From Crotalaria pallida (taxonomy: Eukaryota; Streptophyta; Magnoliopsida; Fabales; Fabaceae), in assembly GCA_037953625.1 (NCBI GenBank), contig CM075654.1, positions 56,071,001 through 56,135,000 on the forward strand: a DNA stretch of 64,000 bases, written 5' to 3'. The position numbers were made by a program, and so were the translations under genes. The notes beneath the pieces are model-generated. The model ran no database searches and was not told the origin of the DNA. It saw only the letters and a program-made list of their open reading frames with translations. Shown in pieces: positions 11,955-22,601 of the stretch. Every line of letters starts with the position of its first letter. Positions within the stretch are counted from its first letter, which is position 1.

Positions 11955-12391
11955 GATTCGTTAGTTTCAGTGTTAGGAATGGTATTGGAGCCCTCCCCGG
12001 TAACACACCCTGAAAATCATGATGGCTCTGTTGTTTTCGGCACCAAATATGGAACTGCAATGGTGGGTGATCCTTTTGCTTACTCTTGTGTGCCAGGCTG
12101 ACTTAGAGTATTGAAACTCATTTAATTTTCGTTTCTTGCCAGCTTTATCGAATCGGAGCACCAGTTTCTCAGGCAATTGCTCCTGTGACTTATATGTGGT
12201 ATCCTATTTCCCAACAAAATATGAGTATGGAGCTGGATGGCAGTAATGAGTCAATGAAAGTTGACATTGATTTTTGTGAAAAATCAGATAGAATGCAGGA
12301 TAGTGCTTTATTTAGACAGCTTTGGGTGTGGATACATGCTTCTGCCTTTCAAGAAGGGTATGATAATCTGAAACTGGCCTGCATAAAAGAG
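11955..12391 (+). pseudogene. POP1: Captured fragment of POP1 (RNase P/MRP subunit), two exons
   Basis: Exon 1 (11955 to about 12062) follows TTTCCTACAG and encodes a stretch containing MVLEPSPVTHPENHDGS. Exon 2 (about 12143-12391) follows TTCTTGCCAG and encodes LYRIGAPVSQAIAPVTYMW and later RQLWVWIHASAFQEGYDNLK. These match what I recognise as the central part of plant POP1, a protein subunit of the RNase P and RNase MRP ribonucleoproteins. The intron between them is kept, so genomic DNA was captured. It lacks both gene ends and cannot give a complete subunit. Identification is from remembered family motifs; confidence is moderate to high. Confidence 0.72.
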
Positions 12392-13423
12392 GTTCATTTT
12401 CTTCTTTATCTCTATATATATGGACATCCCAATTTTTTTCTGTTTCTTTTATTTTTTTTCAAAGTTTATGTCTGCTCGATGAAGATTAAAACAGGGAGGA
12501 GTTTAGTGAAATTGGTAGGTTTCTGAAACAACTAATTTCATTTTATTCTGCTATTCTGTTATAATTCCTCATGTCAAAAGGCTTCCACATCAGTGGCCTT
12601 GATATTTCATTTCCCCACTGAGCATGGTTGGGACATATGATCATAGATCCTTGTTTAGCTTGTAATCATGCTTCAAATGCTGTCATTCATTATGAAGATT
12701 TATCTGAAATTGTTACAAGCAAGATTGATACTCATGCTTGGATGCGTATATGTAAATGTGAGAGTGTTACTTCTGAAACAAAAATCCTTGTCAGATGAAT
12801 CGTGGTTTATAATTTCCCTGCTGAAGTCAAAGAACTTGGATTTGTAATCTGTACAATTAATGCTTATTTTTTACTCACTATATATTTTTATATTTATCAT
12901 TATTCAGATAGAAAAGAGGCGCATCTCAATTAATTGCGTTTTTTATTCCTTTTTATGAGTATTTCTCTGTAAATATTTATTTGTAGTTACCACTGGTTGT
13001 CACTCCCCATGCTGGCAAAATTTTAATTGGCGTATATAAGGAAACCATTTTCTGACCTGTGGCGTGCTGCTTTTCTTTTGATTACATCCATTTTTATTCC
13101 TTGCTATTGACATTTACCCTTGCATGATTCTTACATTTTAAGCCATCTCATTTTGGAAGACTTAATATTTGTTTGTTATTCAGGTAAGGGAATCATTTCA
13201 TAGCCCACCCTGAATTCTTTACTTTTATATTTAATGTTAGAACTCAGCCTTAAAACCCAGATTTTACTATAGTTGCTAACTGAAATTCCATTTGTAATCT
13301 ACTGAAGTTCCTGATTATTGCAGTTGGTATTACCTTTGGTTTTGATAATGTCAGTGAGTGAGTAGTAAAGAGCTGTGCATGACTAACAGTCTTGATGAGC
13401 GTATAATTTCAATTGCTGTGCAG

Positions 13424-14600
13424 GAATGCTACATTGAAGAGGTTACAGAGGAGGATCCTCCATCAAAAAGCTCAAAGGACAAGAAGTCCAATGGACCTGA
13501 TTCTGGCAAAGTTAACCTTGTATTCAAAATTACTAGTAGAGTTCCTTATAAAACTGTTCTGAAAGGTAAAACTTCCTGTTGATGTAGCTATGGATGGTTC
13601 ATGCTCACTTTTATTTCCTATAAGCTTTTGAAAACATTATAATTACTATCTGTTTCACTCTTGCAGCTCATAGTGTTGTTGTTTTGAAAGCTGAGAGTGC
13701 AGCTGACAAGGCTGAATGGATTAATAAGATAAGTAGTGTTATACAAGCAAAGGGAGGACAAATAAGGCTTTCATCTGACGGTGGTTCTAACATGAGGCAA
13801 AGCCTTTCTGTTGGTTCCTTGGTGAGTTGCTGGCTTATACCCATTGTTCTTGTGTGCAACACTTCTTCTGGTTTAGCCTCTTGAAAGGCATTATAAATTA
13901 TTTACTAGCTGTTACCATGTTTTCTTTTTCTCACCTCAGGATACAATGTCTTGAAGGCCTGCTGATCCCGAGGAAGAACTTCAATGGATGTCTCAAGAAG
14001 TTCGTGGATATGTTGAAGCAATTTTGAACAATTTAGCTGCTAATGTACCAAAAGTAAGCTTCTATTTATACCATTTGCTGTGTGTGTGTGTTTATAGTTC
14101 TTTCTCTCAGTATGGAAATTTTGATGTTTGCTAAATTTCTGGCTAATTCTTTGGTAGGCAGTTGTCCTTTGTCAAGTTGAAAAAGCGAAGAAAGACATGC
14201 TGAATCAATTATATAGCTCCGTCAGGTTCAGAAATTTGTCATTGTTTTTGCATTTTTTTTTTGTTTTCATATTATAATTTTTCCTTGCTTTTTTGTCAGT
14301 CTCATTCCTGAAAATTTATAGACTCATACTTAGTTCTTGCTCCGGTTTAATTTATCATAAACGTTTCATATATTGAGGGTCTGTATCTATGTTTGTATGT
14401 GCACATGTAGATGTTACAAATTTTTGGACGGTTATTTATATTTATTTCTTGCAGCTGTTTAAACTAATTATGAAAATTTTGATATCTTCTGTAAACAGTG
14501 CTCAAAGCAATGCCAAGATTGAGGAGCTGCTTGTAGAAGATGATAATGTCAAGCATAGGAGAGAGCGTTACCAGAAACAGTGGGAGTCATCACTATTAGT
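13424..14600 (+). pseudogene. DRP2: Captured fragment of dynamin-2 (DRP2): PH domain to GED region
   Basis: Five exons with AG/GT borders: 13424-13565, 13667-13821, 13940-14053, 14158-14225 and 14499 to about 14600. They encode the second half of a PH domain (VLKAESAADKAEWINKISSV), then RPADPEEELQWMSQEVRGYV and the GTPase-effector-domain region (AANVPK..AVVLCQVEKAK, LYSS, QSNAKIEELL). This is the order in plant DRP2 proteins, large GTPases of clathrin-mediated vesicle formation. The GTPase domain is absent. Exon 3 has an in-frame TGA at 13952-13954, so this copy is broken. Introns are retained, showing DNA-level capture. Confidence 0.85.
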
Positions 14601-14614
14601 GGCAAGCCCTTACC

Positions 14615-14940
14615 TTTAGTTAGAGAAATAATGAAACATCTCTGGAATTCGTATATTTTCAACATTGGTTACCTTAGCTAAGTTTTGAATTTAGGGAAGC
14701 ATATATATTTTTGAATGTGACTATGTAGTATCTATATATCGAGCCTGTTTAGCCTTTTGTATGTATGGAGCCATTTGTTTTTGGTTTGGGAGTTGTCTAT
14801 CTTGAATGTGTATTGACATTCACGTTTCTAATGTATATAATTATGGCATTTATTTGTTGCAAAAAAAAAGATGTTGACAATTTATTTAAATATATGGATA
14901 TAGCAAATATTATAAATTAAATATATATATATATATATAC
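14615..14940. other. Non-coding tail of the captured region
   Basis: AT-rich sequence after the last dynamin-like exon with no reading frame or repeat of note, ending in an (AT)n run at 14917-14939 that borders the right subterminal repeats. Confidence 0.4.
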
Positions 14941-14942
14941 AC

Positions 14943-15260
14943 TAAAGATCCCGGTTCATTTTAAAAAATTCAACAGTGATCCTATATACTAAAGATCCCG
15001 GTTCATTTTAAAAAACTTAACAGTGATCATATATACTAAAGATCCCAGTTCATTATTAAAAAATCAACAGTGATCATATATGCTATTGATCCCGGTTTCT
15101 TATTTTTTATTGATCCCGGTTTCTTATTTTTTATTGATCCCGGTTTCGTGTTTTCTAAAACACCTGAGATCATAAGTATCAGATTTGTTATACCAGGGCA
15201 TACAATCCCGGTTCGGAACCAGGATCAATATGTATGCGGAACCGGGATCTTTTAGCATTT
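14943..15260. repeat. Right subterminal repeats of the CACTA element
   Basis: Three tandem units of about 47 bp with AAAGATCCCGGTTCATTTTA start near 14943, 14990 and 15037. Three shorter units of TTGATCCCGGTTTC follow, then inverted copies (GGAACCAGGATC, GGAACCGGGATC). They mirror the left-hand repeats. Confidence 0.75.
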
Positions 15261-17583
15261 CTGTTGTAGTGAATGTTTGAGTTATTTTAAGAAAACGAAT
15301 ATGTTTTTCCAACGAGGAATGGAAAAGAATTTTCGTAAGGAAGGTTTTTAATGAAAACATGTTTTAATCAATTCGAGGAATGTTACAGACGAGGGATTAA
15401 GGCAATGGCAGCAAACAAGATAAGAGGAGACCGTGTTCATCAGATTGCTGGACCTCAGGTGAGAGAGTAGCTTTCCTAAGACACCGTGGTAGTAGGTGTT
15501 ATATTGAGACGTTCCGTATCAGCTCAAAGATCGGAACTAAGTAGTTCTGCGTCAGTAGTATAGTGACAATTGTGTGCTTTGTGTGGCCACTCATACGAAT
15601 AGGACAAAGACCACATTGTTGTGTGTGATGTTGTGTGCTGATGATGTGCTATTTATGTTTACTTATTTATGTATGTTAATGTTATAGATTGTTGATTATA
15701 TGATAATCTGAGATAATTGATAATGATACTAAAAGAGATTGAAAGTAAAAGACACCGAGAACAGAGATAATCCCTTGTTTGGCTTAAGTCCTTGCGGAAT
15801 AAGGCAACCTTATCTTGATAAGATATTGAGAATGGAAATGATGATAAGAGGATTGAGATGATGATTGAGAGTGGAGATAATGCTAAGAGACGGTGAGATT
15901 TGATTGAAATTGTGTAACGATGTGTGTGAGTGAGCCAGAGCGAGGAAAGAAAGTTGAGGCGATGTTGAAAGTGCAATGTGATGGGGAGTGAGGTGTGAAT
16001 CTTTTGGTTTTGTTTTCTTGGATTGAGACTGGTCTGAGTTGAGCTTGCTCCTCCACTAGTTCTCGAGAAGAGAAAGTTTTTGTGAAAAACTTTTTGAAAT
16101 GAAATTTTTGAAAGGGTTCTTAAAAATGAGATTTTAAGAAGGAATTATGAAAAGGATTTTTGAAAAGAGTTTGCAAATTGAAATTATTGAAAGCGAGTTT
16201 TTTTTTTTGAAAATGTATTTTGAAAGGGGTTCCCAAAAATGAGATTTTTGGAAAAGAATTTACAAAATTTATTTTAGAAGGGGTTCCCAAAATGAGAAAA
16301 ATTTTCCAAGATAGATTTTCTGAAGGAGATTTTGAAAAGAGACTTTTTGAAAAGGACTTCGAAAATAGATTTTTGAAATGAGTTTAGAAAGGAGATTTTT
16401 GAAATGATTTATGAAATGAAATTTTTGGAAAAGGATTTGTGAACTGAATTTTTGGAAGAGATTTATGAAATGGAAATGATTGGGGAAGAAGTTTGTGAAG
16501 TGAGGTGTTTTCGTTGAAAGTTTCTGAAGAGAGATTGTTATGAAAAGGTTGTTTTGAGGAAAGTTGTGATTAGATTCGAGTTGTGAATGTGATTTCGCTC
16601 TGTGCCAAGTTTGAGAAATGAAAAGTGATGCAAAGATAGCGGTCAGGACTCATTGAAGGGATGTACGAAGGGTGAGCTGACCATTAGGTTAATTAACAAG
16701 ATAAAAGCTTTTAAAAGACATTAACAGCGAACGCGGTGAGGTATGAGAGTTAACCCGAAGTAGTTGAGAGGAAGGAACGATAGGTATCTGCGGATACTTA
16801 GGACGAGATTGCATTAGGGGAGGACGATGACGGTGAAACGTCAAGAAGTCTAGAGTACTTTTCTAGGCGGGACAATTCCACAAGTGGCACACTAACGTGG
16901 TGGGGACTGGGTCTAATGTCGTGGCACGTCCTGCATGATCAACTAGAAATAGTACTGTCGCCCCCTAGATTGCAAATCGAGAACAGTGAGAGGAACTGGA
17001 GTGGGGCATTTTGTTTGCCGCTAAGAGCGTGCCATGTTATATATGATATTATTTGAGGCTGGGCCTCCTGGTCAGGGACCATTTTTGTGTGACAGCTGTC
17101 GTGCCCGCACGGTAAAGGTTCTGTACTCCTGTTTGCTTCCGACTAGGTGGAAGGTGACCGAGGAGATGTAGACTTGAGACGTGAGTGCTAACTACGAACG
17201 GACGCATACCTCGATGATTCTTAAATTCCCCTTAATCATCGATGGTTATAATTCAATAAGACTCGCTAAAGGAAACGAGTGTAATTAAGAAAAATGAAAT
17301 TGTGAATGATTAATGATCAGATGGAAAGTGCGAAAGGGAAGAAAGGTTGAGACCCTTGGAAAAGGAAAGAAAGTGATGGTTTGAGATTTGTTAATGAGGC
17401 AGAAATTGAGAAGTAAAGATGAGTAATGAATAAAGAAATAATAATGATGAATTGTGATGATATGTTCGAGTGTTGTGTTGTGTGTGCCTTGTTGTAATGT
17501 GTGTATTTGTCTTGATATTCCGCCTGCGGTAAATCCACAACGTCGACGACCTGTCGTTCGGTTCGCTAACTCTCTCCTGCCCG

Positions 17584-17988
17584 TTGGTATATCGGTGTTT
17601 CTGGTACTCCAACGCGCAAATGGATTATTGCCTGGAAATTACAACCTGGATGACACATGGATGTGGCTGGAGGCATACTCCATCTGGATGGGTATGGACT
17701 GGTGAATCGCAGATCGTGATTCCGGACCCTGAGCATCGACTATGTGGAGCTGACTTAGGACCGCTGTTGGGACAAGTATCTGTCCGAGGATATGGAGACT
17801 ATGAGGAGAAGCTGCGCTGTGAAGCTCTGAGGAATTTTTCTGCAACGACAAGGATGCAGTGGGTGCCAAAGAATCGTGGACAAGCGGTAGCTGGGATAGC
17901 TTCATCTTCTGGTGTCAAGCAAGGACCCAAGAAGAAGGAGGATCATGAGCTGCACCCTATAGTTTTCATTATGCAAAGTCGTAGGTAG
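17584..17988 (+). CDS. Hypothetical 134-aa frame inside an LTR
   Basis: An open frame in the LTR of the chimeric element with more balanced base composition than its surroundings. The protein has no domain I recognise. It contains HTPSGWVWTGESQIVIPDPE and a lysine-rich stretch near the C-terminus (KQGPKKKEDHE). Its position in the 3' half of the LTR recalls the ORF at 56689-57159, and both have a PSG-x-W segment, but similarity is too weak to claim homology. It may be chance or LTR-encoded. No second copy is in the window to test conservation. Confidence 0.3.
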   Translation: MVYRCFWYSNAQMDYCLEITTWMTHGCGWRHTPSGWVWTGESQIVIPDPEHRLCGADLGPLLGQVSVRGYGDYEEKLRCEALRNFSATTRMQWVPKNRGQAVAGIASSSGVKQGPKKKEDHELHPIVFIMQSRR

Positions 17989-18272
17989 GGTAATTAGCTA
18001 AGTAGTGAATGTCCATGTCAAGGATTATCTAAGAAATGTAACACTCTTGTATCTATGCCCTACTTTTGTTTTGTGAACTGGCCGAACCTTTTGTTATCGT
18101 GAACTATGAAATCTTTTTGGAAGAGTGTGGGAGTAGGTTTCACGTAACGACCCGGTTTTCAGGTAAGAGCGTGAACGTGCACCCACATCGTTTTTAAAAA
18201 AAATGGCCTCATTTTTGGCAACTTTTAATTTAATACTGATCATTTTCGGATGTTGAAAATCGGGGCGTTACA

Positions 18273-18766
18273 CATGCATTATCATATTTTTTTTCTACTA
18301 ATTAAATTTCATTTCATCCTAAGCATATACATACATGCATACACATACGTCTCACATATATGCACATACACATACATTATCTTTCCATTTCTTAATCATT
18401 TTTAATTTAGAACATATAAGCACCAATTCATAATAATTCAAATATCTCCAAGAATTCACCTTACATCAAGTACATATCAACCAACACATATGTATAGAAA
18501 ATAAATCTCTTTTTCATAAAAATATCCTTGTTTATAAATCACCATTTCTTTAAGGCATAAAAATGTCTAACATATAATTATTTCTCAAAACTCTACTTTA
18601 AAACTTATAATATTTTCTTATGAAAATTATTTCTTCAAAATCACTTATCACTTTGAAAACGTGAATTATGAAAATCATTTAAGAAAATATTCTTTCAAAA
18701 ACATTTTTCTCAAAATAAATCTCTTTAGTATTTTAATTCAGTACGAGGAATTTGCGGGGTGTTACA
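18273..18766 (-). mobile_element. LTR end fragment, reverse orientation
   Basis: The segment ends GCGGGGTGTTACA at 18766, which reads TGTAACACCCCGC on the minus strand, the usual LTR start here. The other end is lost at the border with the LTR ending at 18272. It is AT-rich and has no coding sequence. Confidence 0.5.
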
Positions 18767-19238
18767 ATGAGAGTGATACAATATGTTGTGCTCTTAATAA
18801 CACGGATACAACAAGTAAGCACTATAGCAATGAATATTTAATTCACAAGTATTAAGGCCAAAATAAAGTTTTTCTCTTCAAGAAAAATATGAAAGATGAA
18901 GAACTTGTTGATGGAAAGGAGAAGAAGAAGAACGAATTTTTGATCAGAAAAGAAGAAAATAGGATTGATCAAAGATTAGAGATTTGACTTTGAAAATCAA
19001 ATAAATAATATTAATTAGAAATCAAAATCAAATCAAAAGGATTTCATAAGTAAAATCAAAGAAGTTTTAAAATCGAAAGCATATCAAGGAGATTTAAAAA
19101 ATAAATCCATGATTTGATTCTTAAAACAAAAAAGGAATTATTTAAAAAATATATTCAAATTCGAATTTTGAAAATAAATCAGAATCAATTATGTAAAAAC
19201 AAATATGGAAACATTTAAGATTGATTCTGACACGAATT
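18767..19238. other. Unassigned AT-rich stretch
   Basis: Purine-rich, AT-rich DNA with no convincing frame. Its right border, with a short direct repeat TCTGACACGAAT/TCTGACACAAAG near 19226-19248, is where the CACTA transposase coding sequence stops matching. A deletion or insertion junction is therefore likely here. Confidence 0.4.
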
Positions 19239-20329
19239 CTGACACAAAGTCACTACAATTTCTTTTTGCAATATGTAACGTCCCTCGTTGAATCAAAAGA
19301 ATATTATTTTCTTACTGACTATATTGGAAAAATCGGAGTATGAAAATTTTTCCTTGAATGTGGTACTCAAGTTTAAACCATGCATTTGGAGGGAATTCGG
19401 TGGAAGGAGTAATTAATTTCTGAACATCTTAAAAATCATTTTGAGATAACCCTTATGGCACGAAATAGCGTTCGAAAATAACTTAGTTATAAGGTTATCC
19501 CAAGAAATTGACTTTAACAATACTTCCTTCATCACCGAACTCAAATGATAAAATCAGAGTCAGCGGATTATGTTAAAATGGTTTATTTATGTTTCCTTAG
19601 AGTTCATAAATCAAGAAGAAGGTCATTGATTCATAAAATCAGGTGTAAAAAACTTTATGAGTACCACCAATATAATCAAATGGTCAAATCTAAGTTTTAC
19701 TCTGATACATCTCTCAAATCATAAGTTACGATTTCTATCAAAAGTTGGAGACGTTCAGAGCTAGTCAATGGTCCTTCGTCCAATCATCCTTTTTGGCCGG
19801 ATCTTCAAGAGTTGCACAAGGAGTCTCTATCTCATGATCACTGATCTTTAGAAAGTCTACGTGCCTGGCCAACACTTATTAAGGGCAGGGAGGTAAGCTA
19901 TACTAATTCGCATAATCAAATGAGAATAAAGTACTAATTTTCACAAGTAAGAAATTCATCATAATCCCAATGCATATACTCGAGCACCAAAAATTCAAGT
20001 TATATGCACAACTTATGAGCAAGCCAAGTTAGTTGATAATCAAACCCATTAATGATATGTCCAGATGCTTGCTTACTATTTCTCAAGTCACGAGATTCTC
20101 TAATCAATGCTCTCATGCATGACCATCCAAACAACCCGTATACGTGCCTCGGACGTATAGTGAACTTGCTCGGATCATAATCCATAACGACACTACCAAA
20201 GTGTACGTCGCGTCACCAAGACGTAACAACATCTCCTATGCTGCCCACATTACCAAAATGTGTCATCGAGCAAGCCACACGACTTTGCCTGGAACGTGGT
20301 CCATAATACCAATATTGATGTGCACATCT

Positions 20330-20556
20330 CGTCACCAAGACGAATATCCAACGTTGGCAGCAACCAATGCTAGTCACATTACCAAAATGTGACTATAATA
20401 GTCCTTTCGTCACCAAGACGAATATCCAACGTTCACAGCAACCAATGGTGGTCACATTACCAAAATGTGACTATAATAGTCCTTTCGTCACCAAGACGAA
20501 TATCCCAAAGTTCACAGCAACCAATGCTGGCCACATTACCAAAATGTGAGTACAGG
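20330..20556. repeat. Three 78-bp tandem repeats made of hairpins
   Basis: Units start at 20330, 20408 and 20486 (exact 78-bp period). Each has two fold-backs with the same ACCAA loop and different stems: CGTC-ACCAA-GACG and CACATT-ACCAA-AATGTG. It lies within the reversed group C solo LTR. Confidence 0.85.
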
Positions 20557-22590
20557 CAAGTCGTAACCAAGTTGGTACTCCCAGATTATCCTCCTCATGT
20601 TCCTCGAACATGAAAATAATGATATGTTACACATCACCATGCATAAATACATACCAACGTTCCATTTAAGGTTATTCCTTAATCTCCATATGTGCAACAT
20701 GCAATAAATGTACCAATGTAACGACAAGTTTGGCTCATAACCAATACGTCCCATTCGGATTGTACGTGCACGTTTTCAAAACACATTCTCCTCAATCTCA
20801 AAAACATTCTTTGAATGTCGCCCATGTTCTCAAAATGTGTTATCAAGCTTGTCATATCACCTTTCGTACTCTTAAAGTACATTTTCACGTTCCCCGAACG
20901 AATAACATTAATAATCAAGCTTGGTATCATACGTCCCAATCCGAATGTACGTCCACGTTCCCATAACGAAATCAACAACATTCCTCGAATATTGCCCACA
21001 TTCCTAGAATGTGTCATCAAACTTATCGGGTACATTTGGTACTCCCAGAGTACCCTCTTCATGACAAGTGGTACCTTATCATCTTATCATCATGCATGAA
21101 TGCACACAAATTTTATGTTTAAGATTATCCATTAATCTTATTATGTGCAACCAGTATTATTCCATATGTGAAATACAATGTTGTTAATAATCTTTCCCTT
21201 CTTTTATTGGAACATGATTCCTTCCCATAAGCATAGTTGATCTTAATTGACATTACTTTAGGTATGTTAAAAGAAAATTACTTCTCTGTCCTTGGTCCAA
21301 AAGACTCGAGTGAATTTTCCAAGACTCGAGTGTTTCACAGATTCATTAAAATACTCGAGTGTTCTTCATGAGACTCGAGTGTTATTTATTTTCCAGAAAT
21401 ATATTTTTAAATTCATCAAAATACTCGAGTGTTCTTCATGAATACTCGAGTGTTCTTGAGTTTCCAGAAATTCAACTTTTCCAAAATAATTGAAATACTC
21501 GAGTATCATCCTTAATACTCGAGTATTTGCAGACAGACAATACTGCAAATTGAGTTTTAACATACCATTTCCAACTATAGTCAATTCCAAACCAAACCAA
21601 TGATCAACAAAGCTTATGTTACACATATTAACCATGTACCAATATAGAATTAACAACATATTACACTGAATCACATAATAGCATCAATTATGCATAAAAA
21701 CCACATTTTGAACAACTTGCCATACCAAATTCCATTCTAATCATTTTTGGCATGAAAATAACTTGCATACAACACACATGCAGCATAACAAACTTGCTCA
21801 AACATATAGCATGTCTTAGATTGGCCTCCACGCCATTTCTCTAATTCAAAGCTATGCCCTTAAGCCTCATGGTGGCTCATCCTACTTTCTAATACATTTA
21901 ATTCTCATTCTAGCAAATGGTAAGCTTCCCCCATACCTTAGGGTCGTACTTGAACAAAAGCTCCATAGAGAACAGCAACCAAAAGCTCTAACCACTTCCA
22001 ACCCGAACATGCATGACAGTTTCAGCAGGGGTTCAAAACCTCATTAATTGACATTCGAATCATGCATAAAAATTGGGGAAATTGGTTAGACTATGTTCTC
22101 TATAACATGAACTTTGAAAACCAATAAGTTTCAGACCAAAAGGAAGCTTGAGCTTACCACAATTGAAGCTCAAAGTCAGCTCCTTGAATCTGAACATTTG
22201 GTTTGGCAGATTTCAACACCTAACTTCGCAGGAGCATAACTTTTCAACCAGGGACTCAAATCTAACAAACGTGGTATCAAATCGAAGCTCGTTGAAAGAT
22301 CTTTCCAATGGTATCTCACTCATGACCTAACTCTCAAGGATGAGAGAGAATCGAAGCCATGAAGTTGATGGGTCTGAACATAGTTCTGGTTTTGGCAGAT
22401 TTGAAGCTCCATCTTGCAGCACTCATTACTCGTCACACACTCAACCTTGACTCGCGATTTTTGATTCTTTTCAAAGCTCTGGATGTGAGCTTCAAAACGG
22501 TGTATGGTTTGTGATGTATAACTCAAGAACGAAAACGAATGCAGAGCTGGAATTCCAGAACCCTAACCCCTTTTCTGAACTTCAAGATTG

Positions 22591-22601
22591 AGTTTTATAT
22601 C
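22591..22601 (-). promoter_or_regulatory. TATA-box candidate of the reversed solo LTR
   Basis: GATATAAAACT on the minus strand lies about 180 bp downstream of the twin ACTCGAGT palindromes, in the same relative place as TATA-like sites of the other group C LTRs (26763, 32134, 52230). Confidence 0.5.

Larger units (their letters stand above)
10006..15271 (+). mobile_element. CACTA transposon carrying gene fragments (non-autonomous)
   Basis: The left end is CACTGCTACAGAA and the right end TTCTGTTGTAGTG, an imperfect inverted pair of CACTA type. Both sides are flanked by AAT, the 3-bp target duplication typical of the superfamily (10003-10005 and 15272-15274). Subterminal repeats of ATCCCGGTTCCG lie in opposite orientations at both ends. 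I see no transposase. The interior holds exon-intron fragments of a POP1-like gene and of a dynamin-2 gene in the same orientation, so this is a transduplicating (Pack-type) CACTA. It needs a transposase in trans. Confidence 0.88.
2253..18272 (+). mobile_element. Ty3/gypsy chromovirus with unlike LTRs (probable chimera)
   Basis: The order is 5' LTR (2253-5006), iMet primer binding site (5011), one long gag-pol frame (5184-9575), purine tract (9543-9555) and LTR (9557-18272, containing the CACTA insertion at 10006-15271). Both LTR/internal junctions look authentic, yet the two LTRs differ in sequence beyond TGTAACATCC. The 5 bp outside the ends (TTCGG left, CATGC right) are not a duplication. 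The simplest reading is recombination between two chromovirus lineages inside the shared internal region, giving a hybrid. Gene order with a C-terminal chromodomain and very long LTRs fits the Tekay/Del group of plant chromoviruses. Confidence 0.65.
9557..18272 (+). mobile_element. LTR of a different lineage, split by a CACTA insertion
   Basis: The LTR begins TGTAACATCC directly after the purine tract and ends GGGGCGTTACA. Without the CACTA element (5266 bp plus a 3-bp duplication) it is about 3.45 kb. Apart from its termini it does not resemble the 5' LTR at 2253-5006. It holds a long run of related GAAAATTTTTGAAA-like sequence (about 16080-16500) and a 134-aa frame at 17584-17988. It is not followed by a primer binding site, as expected for a 3' LTR. 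Confidence 0.7.

Noticed and set aside
9557..18272. Right-hand LTR as an independent solo LTR that landed by chance next to the purine tract
   Set aside because: No 5-bp duplication flanks it (AGAAT versus CATGC), and exact placement at the purine tract would be an unlikely coincidence. Not fully excluded.
19251..19262. CACTACAATTTC as a left terminus of the second CACTA element
   Set aside because: The sequence falls within the transposase reading frame, which continues through it on the minus strand, and the flanking 3 bp (AGT) do not match TGT at the right terminus.
20330..20556. CRISPR-like appearance of regular repeats
   Set aside because: The setting is a plant LTR. Units are contiguous 78-bp tandem repeats, not short repeats separated by unique spacers, and there are no cas genes.
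20144..21099. Several 60-130-aa frames in the hairpin region of the reversed LTR
   Set aside because: They arise from the tandem hairpin repeats; the repeated peptide is a by-product of the 78-bp period (divisible by 3).
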